DNA of 32,980 bases from an uncultured Candidatus Melainabacteria bacterium (GTDB lineage Bacteria > Cyanobacteriota > Vampirovibrionia > Gastranaerophilales > Gastranaerophilaceae), in NCBI GenBank assembly GCA_934692665.1, contig CAKUUG010000018.1, positions 1 to 32,980 on the forward strand, written 5' to 3'. This document shows positions 21,738 to 28,935 of the stretch, piece after piece. The position numbers were made by a program, and so were the translations under genes. The notes under the pieces were generated by a model. The model was not told where the DNA came from and did no database searches. It saw only the letters and a list, made by a program, of their open reading frames with translations. Position 1 is the first letter of the stretch, and each line of letters opens with the position of its first letter.

Positions 21738-22589
21738 TTAAAAAGAAATATGTTTGTCATTTAATACGCTTACTATCGCTGTAATTAGCTCGTTTATGAA
21801 GTCTTCTATGTATTTTTGTGTTGTCATACCATTTATTACAACATCAGCTATATCCATTGAAGGTCTAATATGACGAAAAGCAGTTTGATTAACATCATGG
21901 AATTGCATTTGTGCAGCAAGACCCGTTTTGCCTCTGCTTGTTGCTCTTGCAAACCATCTGTCTTTGATTATTTCAAAAGGAGTATATACATATATTTTTA
22001 CATCTGTAATGTCTCGAACATTTTTGTTTAGCACATACAAACCTTCATTTAAAATTAACTTTGCAGGTTTTTTTAATACGACATCTTTTTTACTTTCGCA
22101 AGTTACAAAATTATACAATGGCGAGTAGATTTCTTTGCCTTGTTTTAATTGTATCAAATGTTCTTTCATTAAACCCAAATCAATAGCATCAGGTGTATCA
22201 AAACTGAAACCGGATTCAAATAGTTTTTCGTAGCTTCCTGCAGCTTCCAGTTCTTTTGATGCATCTTTGTAATAGTCATCACAGCATATAATTGTGTATA
22301 CATCATTGTTGTCAGATTTTAAACAAGCTTTTGCAGTGTTTTTTACAAGAGTGGTTTTTCCTGAAGCACTTTCGCCTGCAATAGACATCAAAAAAGTAGA
22401 ATTCTTTTCTAAAATTGCTTTTCTTGCAATATTAAAAATAAACGCTTCGTTAATTCTTAATATTAGTGGTTGTTTTTGTTTTCTATCGTTCGCAATTACT
22501 TCTCTAATATTTTCTAAAATCTTTGATATTTTTGACATATTGGCAATTTTTTTTGCCGTTTCAATGTCATTATTGCTTAATTCTGTCAT
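21738..22589 (-). CDS. Uridine kinase/phosphoribulokinase-family P-loop protein
   Basis: A 283-residue protein with an N-terminal helical extension of about 60 residues, then the P-loop GESASGKTT (72-80). A CCDDYYKD segment is at the position of the uridine kinase substrate Asp/Tyr, followed by SFDTPDAIDL, YSPLYNF and LILNEGLYVL (Walker B-like). This is the order seen in Udk-type nucleoside kinases and related phosphotransferases. The substrate is not certain: uridine/cytidine is the default for the family, but other hydroxyl acceptors are possible. The extension and the ARATSRGK segment are distinctive. It begins 12 nt after a small helical gene and shares its promoter. Confidence 0.82.
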   Translation of the reverse strand: MTELSNNDIETAKKIANMSKISKILENIREVIANDRKQKQPLILRINEAFIFNIARKAILEKNSTFLMSIAGESASGKTTLVKNTAKACLKSDNNDVYTIICCDDYYKDASKELEAAGSYEKLFESGFSFDTPDAIDLGLMKEHLIQLKQGKEIYSPLYNFVTCESKKDVVLKKPAKLILNEGLYVLNKNVRDITDVKIYVYTPFEIIKDRWFARATSRGKTGLAAQMQFHDVNQTAFRHIRPSMDIADVVINGMTTQKYIEDFINELITAIVSVLNDKHISF

Positions 22590-22601
22590 ATTTTTACCAC
22601 T

Positions 22602-22853
22602 TTATATATCTAAATTGTCTGATGATGTTAAATCTTTTGCTTCGTTTTCTAAAAGTTTATAAACCATATATGCACCTGTTGCAACAGCTTTGGGGTCTAA
22701 ATCAGTTTTTTGTGCTATTTCTAATATCGCTGTGTTAATTTCAGGATTTTCATCTTTTATGTAATGTATCATATCTTTACGCCACTGTGAAATGTCTAAA
22801 AGCATTTCTTCTGTAGTGTTTTCAACATTTTCTACTGAAATTAAAGGTTGCAT
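22602..22853 (-). CDS. Small helical hypothetical protein, likely leaderless
   Basis: An 83-residue acidic protein with two or three predicted helices (LLDISQWRKDMIHYIKDE, NTAILEIAQKTD, ATGAYMVYKLLENEAK) and no recognised family. The tail pattern resembles small regulatory or adaptor proteins, but nothing more can be said. There is no Shine-Dalgarno; a near-consensus promoter (22860-22888) would start the RNA at or next to the ATG. An alternative internal Met at 22805 is preceded by GAAGAA only 0-1 nt away, which is worse. It is coupled to the uridine-kinase-like gene. Confidence 0.72.
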   Translation of the reverse strand: MQPLISVENVENTTEEMLLDISQWRKDMIHYIKDENPEINTAILEIAQKTDLDPKAVATGAYMVYKLLENEAKDLTSSDNLDI

Positions 22854-22859
22854 ACTATG

Positions 22860-22888
22860 ATTATATCCAAATAAAACAGCTACGTCAA
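22860..22888 (-). promoter_or_regulatory. Promoter positioned for a leaderless mRNA
   Basis: Minus strand TTGACG (22888-22883), 17 nt, TATAAT (22865-22860). Only 6 nt (CATAGT) separate the -10 box from the ATG of the 83-residue gene, so the A of ATG is the expected first transcribed base. Confidence 0.85.
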
Positions 22889-22895
22889 TCTAACA

Positions 22896-24170
22896 TTATT
22901 CATTTAAATCTTTTTTGTATTGGTCGAGTATTGCATTGTCTGTGAAATTTTTAATGTAATTCGTGCTATTGTTTTTGCTGTGCGAATCTAATGCCAATCT
23001 ATCTATACAGTTGTAAATTCTGCTTTGTTGATTATTTTCGATTTCTGCTTTTATTAATTCTTGATTTGTTTTGACTGCTTTTGAATTTTTATTTGCAAGA
23101 TCAGCACATTGTGCTGCAATTTTTGCACTGACAACACTTTCTCTAGCTAGTGCAGAAGTTACATAATCTATATTTTCAATAGATGGAACAGCACTGAACA
23201 TATTTGCACCATAAATTCCTGCAATTGTTGATGCGATACAAGAGTTTATATGGTCATAACCTATTGTAGAATCACTAATGCAAGCACTAGTAAATAAAGG
23301 TGCATTATTTGTCAAACTTTTTATTGTTTTGATATTTGATTCAATGTCATTTAGAGCGGTATGACCAATGTTTTCTATCATTACTTGTACACCATAGTTT
23401 CTGGCTTTTGCTGCTATTTCTCCTTGAACTATTGTTTCAAGCATTTGTGCTCTGTCGTTTGCATCATATATGCAGCTTGGTTTTGTTGTGTTTGCAATTG
23501 ATAGCGTTATGTCGTATGGCTTAATTATTTCTAAAATCTCATCTATATATAAAAACAATGGGTTTTCGTCATTTGTTGCGGCTATATAATCTGCCAAAAG
23601 CATACCGGATTTTGTTGTGATGCCTAAAAATCTTTTTTGACTTTTTAGTTGTTCAAAAACTTCTTTTGTTGAAGCACAATCCAAAGAAATAAAATCAATT
23701 CCATCAATACAATACTTTTCTATTGTAGATAAAATTTTTTCTTTTGAAAGAAATGAGATGTTTTTTTCTTGTTCAATCGTTTCAATAGATGCTTGTAATA
23801 GTGGGTTTGCACCGATAGGAAGTCTTGTTGAAGATAAAATTGCTTGTCTTGTTTCGTCAATCAGATTTCCTATAGAATTGTCTAATAGTACATCACAGCC
23901 TATTTGTTCTATTACTCTTATTTTATCAAGTTCTTTATCAAGTGTAACTTTTTTATCTGTTGTTCCGACAATTGAAGCTACTTTTGTTCTCAAGCCTTCT
24001 CCTATGCCTGTTGCAATAGAGCCTATGCGTGTATTGTTTTTTAAAATAACGACCGAACCTTTTGCAATATTATCTCTTAAAACCTCTACATCTATATTTT
24101 CTGCTTCAGAAACAAACTTCATTTCTTCGGTGATATTTCCTCTTTTGGCATTTATAAGCTGTGTTGTCAT
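22896..24170 (-). CDS. Divergent ThiC homologue lacking the radical-SAM cluster motif
   Basis: A 424-residue protein clearly related along its length to phosphomethylpyrimidine synthase: RGNITEEMKFV, GIGEGLRTKV, LPIGANPLLQA, YDANDRAQMLE, VQVMIENIGH and GYDHI match ThiC. The metal-site histidines H270 and H307 remain. The C-terminal Cx2Cx4C that binds the [4Fe-4S] cluster is absent; the protein ends without any such Cys set. Substrate-site segments are altered: MDLSTG has become LDNSIG, the IHAGV region LDCAS, the GDGLRPG region ANTTKPS and EGPGH ENIGH. ThiC chemistry is therefore unlikely. It starts 8 nt after the class II aldolase with AGGAG before ATG. No TPP riboswitch precedes it. A repurposed lyase or regulator is inference. 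Confidence 0.85.
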   Translation of the reverse strand: MTTQLINAKRGNITEEMKFVSEAENIDVEVLRDNIAKGSVVILKNNTRIGSIATGIGEGLRTKVASIVGTTDKKVTLDKELDKIRVIEQIGCDVLLDNSIGNLIDETRQAILSSTRLPIGANPLLQASIETIEQEKNISFLSKEKILSTIEKYCIDGIDFISLDCASTKEVFEQLKSQKRFLGITTKSGMLLADYIAATNDENPLFLYIDEILEIIKPYDITLSIANTTKPSCIYDANDRAQMLETIVQGEIAAKARNYGVQVMIENIGHTALNDIESNIKTIKSLTNNAPLFTSACISDSTIGYDHINSCIASTIAGIYGANMFSAVPSIENIDYVTSALARESVVSAKIAAQCADLANKNSKAVKTNQELIKAEIENNQQSRIYNCIDRLALDSHSKNNSTNYIKNFTDNAILDQYKKDLNE

Positions 24171-24178
24171 ATTTACTC

Positions 24179-24817
24179 CTATTTTTTTATATAAATTTTT
24201 TTAATTTCTTCTATTGATTTTTTAGAAATACTTTTTGCTCCGCCAAGTATCTGTGCAAACAAATATGTTTGTGCATAAGCTCTAAGACTCTCTAGTTTGT
24301 AATATGTGTTTTTCAAATTATCTGCACCCAAAATTATTCCATGGTTTTTTAATAGTGCAACATCATCTGTTTTGAATATTTCTTTTACAGCTTGGGCAAG
24401 CTCTTTTGTTGAAGGGCAATAATACGGAACAAGTCGGACTTTTTCAAACAATAATGCAAAGTCAGGAAGAATTGTTTTTTCCATTTCTATTCCTGCAACT
24501 GCAAAAGCTGTCAAAATCGGGCAGTGGCAGTGTATTATTGCATTTATGTCTTTTCTTTCTTTGTATATTTCAAGATGCATTATTTTTTCGCTTGTAGGCT
24601 TTTTTTGATTTTCATCAAGAATCTTTGCATTTTTGTCAATCAAAATTATATCGTTTTCGTTCATATCATAAGCACATACACCGGAAGCTGAAACTAAAAA
24701 ATCGCTACCATACCTGACAGAAACATTCCCACTGGTTGCCGGCGACATTCCGTTCTTGTAGAGTCTTTTCGACCAAAACAAAAAATCTTCTTTTACATTT
24801 TTAATATTCTTATCCAT
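24179..24817 (-). CDS. Class II aldolase/adducin-family protein (FucA-like)
   Basis: A 212-residue class II aldolase with zinc ligands H96 and H98 (HCH) and H159 (KNHGII), and the acid/base Glu E77 in PTSEKIMH, the exact set of L-fuculose-phosphate aldolase. MSPATSGNVSVRYG near the N-terminus is the phosphate-binding segment. It may act on fuculose-1-P, on 5-deoxyribulose-1-P from 5'-deoxyadenosine salvage, or as MtnB dehydratase; sequence alone does not decide. AAAGGAT lies just before ATG. It is the first gene of a two-gene operon with the ThiC-like protein, so its substrate may be linked to it. Confidence 0.88.
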   Translation of the reverse strand: MDKNIKNVKEDFLFWSKRLYKNGMSPATSGNVSVRYGSDFLVSASGVCAYDMNENDIILIDKNAKILDENQKKPTSEKIMHLEIYKERKDINAIIHCHCPILTAFAVAGIEMEKTILPDFALLFEKVRLVPYYCPSTKELAQAVKEIFKTDDVALLKNHGIILGADNLKNTYYKLESLRAYAQTYLFAQILGGAKSISKKSIEEIKKIYIKK

Positions 24818-24847
24818 TTACATCCTTTTGAAAATTTTCACACAACT

Positions 24848-24876
24848 ATTGTACTAAAAAAATGTTTATGTTTAAA
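24848..24876 (-). promoter_or_regulatory. Promoter of the aldolase/ThiC-like operon
   Basis: Minus strand TTTAAA (24876-24871), 17 nt, TACAAT (24853-24848), about 30 nt before the aldolase ATG. The -35 box is poor, the -10 box good. Confidence 0.55.
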
Positions 24877-24960
24877 TATTTTTAGCAATATTTTATATAT
24901 TGACTTTAGTTAGAAAGTTGGTTTAAAGCCATAAACGATTTAAACAAGACCAAAAAAACA

Positions 24961-25827
24961 ATAAAACTGGCAAACAATGCGGGCTTTTGTTATGGTGTAA
25001 AAAGAGCTGTAGAAACTACAAAAAAATTAAAGCTTAGCAATCCCAAAGTTAATATTTCTGTTCTTGGTGAATTGATTCACAATTCTCATGTTATTTCTGA
25101 ATTGGAAGATTTGGGCATAAAAACACTTGTTTCGCTCCCTCAAAAAGGTGATGGAATTTGTGTTGTTCGATCACATGGTGAATCGGAAGATGTGTTTTGC
25201 GATATTAAAAATGCAGGCTATGAGCTTGTTGATTTAACATGTTTTGATGTAAAAAAAGTTCAATCAAAAGCAATAGAATTAGCAAAAAACAACTATTTTG
25301 TCGTTATTTTAGGCAAACCTGAACATCCTGAAGTTATGGCAATTTGTGCAAACGCAAAAAAATACGCAACAAATCCTGAAAATATTTTCGTTGCAAAAAA
25401 TCTTGATGCTTTGATTTTGATAGAAGGAAAAATAAAATCAGCTGCGAAAGTAGGTGTTGTCTTGCAAACAACTCAAACAAAAGAATTTTTAAATGAAGTT
25501 GTTAATTATCTTTCTACAATATGCAAAATTTTGACTATACAAAATACTATCTGTCCTTCTACAACGCTTAGACAAGATGAAGCTAAAAAGCTTGCAAAAG
25601 AATCTGACTTGATGGTTGTTGTAGGTTCTAAAAAAAGTGCTAACACAACGCATTTGGCTGAATTGTTAAGGCAAATTACTTCCACTATTCATATAGAAGA
25701 CCAAGACGAATTAGACAAATTTTCTAACTTGATAAACAAATCAACAAAAATTGGTATAACAGCCGGTGCTTCTACGCCGGATGATATAATAACAAAAGTA
25801 ATAAAAAAATTGGAAATATATAATTAG
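24961..25827 (+). CDS. ispH: 4-hydroxy-3-methylbut-2-enyl diphosphate reductase, no canonical start codon
   Basis: IspH/LytB, the last step of the MEP isoprenoid pathway, with three [4Fe-4S] cysteines: NNAGFCYGVKRAVE at the N-terminus, VDLTCFDVKKVQ, and NTICPSTTLRQDEAKK. Substrate histidines are in ELIHNSHV and KPEHPEV, plus VRSHGES. The frame is open from 24910, but between that stop and the first Cys there is no ATG, GTG or TTG. The ATA at 24961 (giving MKLANNAGFC if used) matches where family proteins begin; the first normal start, TTG at 25072, would delete the first Cys. An unusual start, a sequence error or a damaged gene are all possible. It lies 13 nt before rpsA; in some clostridia the two are fused. 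Confidence 0.8.
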   Translation: MKLANNAGFCYGVKRAVETTKKLKLSNPKVNISVLGELIHNSHVISELEDLGIKTLVSLPQKGDGICVVRSHGESEDVFCDIKNAGYELVDLTCFDVKKVQSKAIELAKNNYFVVILGKPEHPEVMAICANAKKYATNPENIFVAKNLDALILIEGKIKSAAKVGVVLQTTQTKEFLNEVVNYLSTICKILTIQNTICPSTTLRQDEAKKLAKESDLMVVVGSKKSANTTHLAELLRQITSTIHIEDQDELDKFSNLINKSTKIGITAGASTPDDIITKVIKKLEIYN

Positions 25828-25840
25828 AAAGGGAAAATAA

Positions 25841-26908
25841 ATGACAAAAGAAACATTATCAAATTCAGAATTTGAAGAATTGTTGCTTAACTCTTACACT
25901 TACAAAATCAACGTTGCTGACGTTGTAAAAGGCGTAGTTGTAAAAAAAGAAAAAGATGGTTTTTTGGTTGATATCGGAGCAAAAACCGAAGCATTTTTGC
26001 CAAATCGTGAAATCTCAAATTTCCAAGACAAAAATGTTGATGATATCGTAAAATTGTGGGACGAAAAAGAATTTTACATCATTAAAGACGAAGAAGATGA
26101 TGAAGTTGCAATTTTATCTCTTAAAAAAGTTTCATGTGCTCAAGCATGGCAAAAACTTGCTGACATTAAAGCAGCTAACGAAACAGCTGTTGCTAAAGTT
26201 CTTTCTTCCGTTAAAGGTGGCTTAATTGCTGAAATCGAAGGTTTAAGAGGTTTTGTTCCATCTAGCCAATTGAGAACCGGTGCTCCATCTGAAATGCAAG
26301 TTGGACAAGAAATTGAAGTTAAAATTTTAGAAGCTGATCCAAAAAGAAATAAACTTATCTTATCTCAAAGACAAGTATATACTCAACAAAGAGAAATGGT
26401 TGCAGATGAAATCATCTCGAGACTTGCTGTTGATCAAGTTGTAACAGGTGAAGTTGTTAGAATCGCTGACTTCGGCGCATTTGTTGATATCGAAGGTATT
26501 GATGGTTTGCTTCCTATTTCTGAAATTTCTTGGGAAAGAATTAAACACCCATCTGATGTTATCCAATTGGGACAAAAAATTGACGTTAAAATCATTAAAA
26601 TTGACGAAGATTTGAAACGTATTTCTTTATCTCTAAAAAGAATGGGTGCAAATCCATGGGAAGAAATTGTTGACAAATTCAAAGAAGGCGATGTAATTAA
26701 AGGTACAATAAACAAAATCACTTCTTTTGGTGCATTCATCAATATTTACCCTGGTGTTGAAGCATTGTTGCCATCTTCTGAAATTGCTGATGGTCAAGTA
26801 AACATCAATTCAATGTTCAATCTTGGCGATGAAGTCGAAGTTTTAATCAAAAAATTCACACCACAAGAACACAGAATCGGTCTTTCAATGAAAGATATTC
26901 AAAAATAG
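25841..26908 (+). CDS. rpsA: 30S ribosomal protein S1 (four S1 domains)
   Basis: A 355-residue S1 with four OB-type S1 repeats at about 25-92, 108-171, 189-256 and 271-352; the last two have the typical GxVxxIxxFGAFVDI opening. This is shorter than the six-domain S1 of proteobacteria and close to the 3-4 domain forms of cyanobacteria and Gram-positives. It binds mRNA on the small subunit. AAAGGG lies 7 nt upstream of ATG and the ispH stop is 13 nt away, so the genes are co-transcribed. Confidence 0.94.
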   Translation: MTKETLSNSEFEELLLNSYTYKINVADVVKGVVVKKEKDGFLVDIGAKTEAFLPNREISNFQDKNVDDIVKLWDEKEFYIIKDEEDDEVAILSLKKVSCAQAWQKLADIKAANETAVAKVLSSVKGGLIAEIEGLRGFVPSSQLRTGAPSEMQVGQEIEVKILEADPKRNKLILSQRQVYTQQREMVADEIISRLAVDQVVTGEVVRIADFGAFVDIEGIDGLLPISEISWERIKHPSDVIQLGQKIDVKIIKIDEDLKRISLSLKRMGANPWEEIVDKFKEGDVIKGTINKITSFGAFINIYPGVEALLPSSEIADGQVNINSMFNLGDEVEVLIKKFTPQEHRIGLSMKDIQK

Positions 26909-26934
26909 TATAACAATCTATATTTTGATTTAAA

Positions 26935-26962
26935 AAGTCCCAAATATTTTTGGGGCTTTTTT
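26935..26962 (+). terminator. Terminator after rpsA
   Basis: AAGTCCCAA, loop of 6 nt, TTGGGGCTT (9 pairs, one G-U) and then a T-run. It ends the ispH-rpsA unit. Confidence 0.9.
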
Positions 26963-27001
26963 GTATATAAAAAATTATTCTAAAAACATATATTTGAATT
27001 A

Positions 27002-27044
27002 TTGTTTTTGATTATTATCTTGTTTAAAATTGTAATCAAGATAA
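27002..27044 (+). promoter_or_regulatory. Promoter and inverted repeat before glgC
   Basis: TTGTTT (27002-27007), 17 nt, TAAAAT (27025-27030) form a promoter with a start near 27037. A perfect inverted repeat TTATCTTG (27015-27022) and CAAGATAA (27037-27044) brackets the -10 box and the start point. This is a good operator position for glycogen control; the regulator is unknown. Confidence 0.55.
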
Positions 27045-27057
27045 GATAGGTGTAAAA

Positions 27058-28296
27058 ATGTTTCACAACAAAGTATTAACAATGATTTTAGCCGGCGGAC
27101 AAGGTAAAAGACTTTTCCCTTTAACAAAAGATAGAGCAAAGCCTGCTGTTCCATTTGGTGGAAGATACAGAATTATTGATTTTGTATTAAATAATTTTGT
27201 AAATTCCGGTTTTCATCAAATAAAAGTGCTGACTCAATACAAATCTGATTCTCTGAATAAACATATTTCAAGAGGTTGGAATTTATGTTCTTCTATTGAC
27301 CAATATGTTGATTTAGTTCCTGCACAAATGAGAACTGACTCAAATTGGTATAAAGGTACGGCTGATGCGATTTTTCAAAATATTAATTTAATTACTGATG
27401 AAAAGTTTTCGCAAATTGCAGTTTTTGGTGGTGATCACATCTACAAAATGGATGTTCGACAAATGCTGGATTATCATGTTAACAAAAATGCTGATTTGAC
27501 TATTTCCGCAATTGCAATCCCTATAGAGCTTGCTTCTGAATACGGAATAATAGAAGTTGATTCTGATTGGAGGTTGACTGCTTTCATAGAAAAACCAAAA
27601 CACACACCAAAACATATCCCCGGTGATCCTACAAAATGTCTTGCATCTATGGGAAATTATATATTCAAACCTGATAGGCTTGTTGAAGAATTGACAAAAG
27701 ATGCAAAAAACGAAAATTCTTCTCATGATTTTGGTAAAAATATAATTCCAAATATGTTAAATAACGGCTCTAGAGTCTTTATTTATAATTTTTCAACAAA
27801 CGAATTCGCAGGTATAACAAAAGCTGAACGTGGTTATTGGAAAGACGTCGGAAATGTTGATAGTTATTGGCAAGCAAATATGGATTTATTGGCTTATGAA
27901 CCGGAGCTAAATTTGTATTCTCCTGATTGGCCTTTAAGAACTTTTAACTACAACTTCCCTCCGGCAAAATTCATTTGGGATGAAGATGAAAGAGTCGGTG
28001 TTGCAAAAAACTCCCTTGTTTCAGAAGGCTGTATAATTTCAGGCGGTGTAATTTCAGGTTGTGTGTTGTCGCCAAAAGTTAGAATAAATAGTTATTCCAG
28101 TGTTTCTGATTCAATATTGATGGAAAATGTGACTATCGGAAGACACAGCCAGATTAATCGAGCTATAATCGACAAAAATGTAGAAATTCCTCCTTATACA
28201 GAAATTGGTTTTAACAAAGAAGACGATTTAAGACGTGGTTTCTATGTTTCGGCCGGCGGAATTACAGTCGTTCCAAAAGGTGCAATAGTAGACTAA
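27058..28296 (+). CDS. glgC: Glucose-1-phosphate adenylyltransferase (ADP-glucose synthase)
   Basis: A 412-residue GlgC with the nucleotide site ILAGGQGKRLFPLTKDRAKP, PAVPFGGRYRIIDF, the GTADAIFQN segment, FGGDHIYKMD, and Glc-1-P lysine in TAFIEKPKHTP. The C-terminal left-handed helix (about 290-400) carries the usual hexapeptide-like Val/Ile repeats. It makes ADP-glucose, committing carbon to glycogen. TAGGTG lies 5-6 nt before ATG. No other glg gene is in the window, so the storage genes are scattered. Confidence 0.96.
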   Translation: MFHNKVLTMILAGGQGKRLFPLTKDRAKPAVPFGGRYRIIDFVLNNFVNSGFHQIKVLTQYKSDSLNKHISRGWNLCSSIDQYVDLVPAQMRTDSNWYKGTADAIFQNINLITDEKFSQIAVFGGDHIYKMDVRQMLDYHVNKNADLTISAIAIPIELASEYGIIEVDSDWRLTAFIEKPKHTPKHIPGDPTKCLASMGNYIFKPDRLVEELTKDAKNENSSHDFGKNIIPNMLNNGSRVFIYNFSTNEFAGITKAERGYWKDVGNVDSYWQANMDLLAYEPELNLYSPDWPLRTFNYNFPPAKFIWDEDERVGVAKNSLVSEGCIISGGVISGCVLSPKVRINSYSSVSDSILMENVTIGRHSQINRAIIDKNVEIPPYTEIGFNKEDDLRRGFYVSAGGITVVPKGAIVD

Positions 28297-28313
28297 TTTT
28301 AAATCAGATTTAT

Positions 28314-28865
28314 TTAAAGGCTTGAATTATCTTCGTTTTGTATAATTTGAGCCTTTTTTGCATCAAGAAGTTTAGATAGAAGAGTATTTTTTTGCGAATC
28401 ATTTAAAAATTTCAATTTTTCAATTTTATTTTTAAATTCTTCTTTAGTTTTTTCATCTAAAGAAACACTATCAATTTTATTTTTATCTAATTCTATCGGT
28501 TTGTCTTCATTTTGTGTGATGGTTTCCGGTACTGTTGCTGTATAATTTTTGTAATTAAATATTACATCTTTAATTTCCATATTTAATGGTATAGAATATG
28601 AATTGATTTTTTTGAGCAATTTTAGTTTGTATAAACTTAGCTCTTGAGCTATCGCAGGGCTTTTTACACTTACATAAAGTTTGTTTGTTTTTATTGCATA
28701 AGGTTTTGTGTGACGTGCAAATTTTATTCCTACAATATTGTTCCAAAAAGAAAAAATCGTAGAATGTTTTATTACATTGTTCATTTTGTTTTTGATGTTT
28801 GTATTTCCAAAAACCGAACTATCTAGTAAATCCGCAATTGTTGCTGTTTTGTTGTGTCTTTTCAT
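28314..28865 (-). CDS. DciA-type (DUF721) helicase-loader candidate
   Basis: A 183-residue protein with a DUF721/DciA domain in about residues 35-105: the FWNNIVGIKFARHTKPYAIK segment has the W..IVG...A.HT.P pattern, then LYVSVKSPAIAQELSLYKLKLLKKIN. In bacteria lacking DnaC/DnaI this domain loads the replicative helicase DnaB; cyanobacteria use it, which fits the inferred lineage. A long helical C-terminal tail follows. There is no Shine-Dalgarno. Its promoter leaves only 9 nt to the ATG, and its -35 box is formed by the 3' arm of the metK terminator. Confidence 0.82.
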   Translation of the reverse strand: MKRHNKTATIADLLDSSVFGNTNIKNKMNNVIKHSTIFSFWNNIVGIKFARHTKPYAIKTNKLYVSVKSPAIAQELSLYKLKLLKKINSYSIPLNMEIKDVIFNYKNYTATVPETITQNEDKPIELDKNKIDSVSLDEKTKEEFKNKIEKLKFLNDSQKNTLLSKLLDAKKAQIIQNEDNSSL

Positions 28866-28874
28866 ATTTTTTTC

Positions 28875-28903
28875 ATTGTATCATTTTTAATTAAAAGGTG
28901 CAA
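28875..28903 (-). promoter_or_regulatory. Promoter of the DciA-like gene, inside the metK terminator
   Basis: Minus strand TTGCAC (28903-28898), 17 nt, TACAAT (28880-28875), with a TG one base before the -10. The start would be near 28868, leaving a leader of only 2-3 nt. Confidence 0.75.
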
Positions 28904-28920
28904 AATTTATTTGCACCTTT
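28894..28920 (-). terminator. Hairpin terminator after metK
   Basis: A perfect 11-bp stem AAAGGTGCAAA / TTTGCACCTTT with 5-nt loop. On the minus strand the tail is short (TTTTAATT), so termination may be partial. The downstream arm holds the -35 box of the next gene. Confidence 0.72.
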
Positions 28921-28935
28921 CGTTAAAAAATGTAT

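Noticed and set aside
24818..24960. TPP riboswitch upstream of the ThiC-like operon
   Set aside because: Only 143 nt are present and no CUGAGA or related conserved THI-box segment is visible on the minus strand; the leader from the likely promoter is about 23-30 nt.
24961..26908. IspH-S1 fusion protein
   Set aside because: A TAG stop ends IspH at 25827, followed by a ribosome site and ATG for S1 in another position; they are adjacent but separate.
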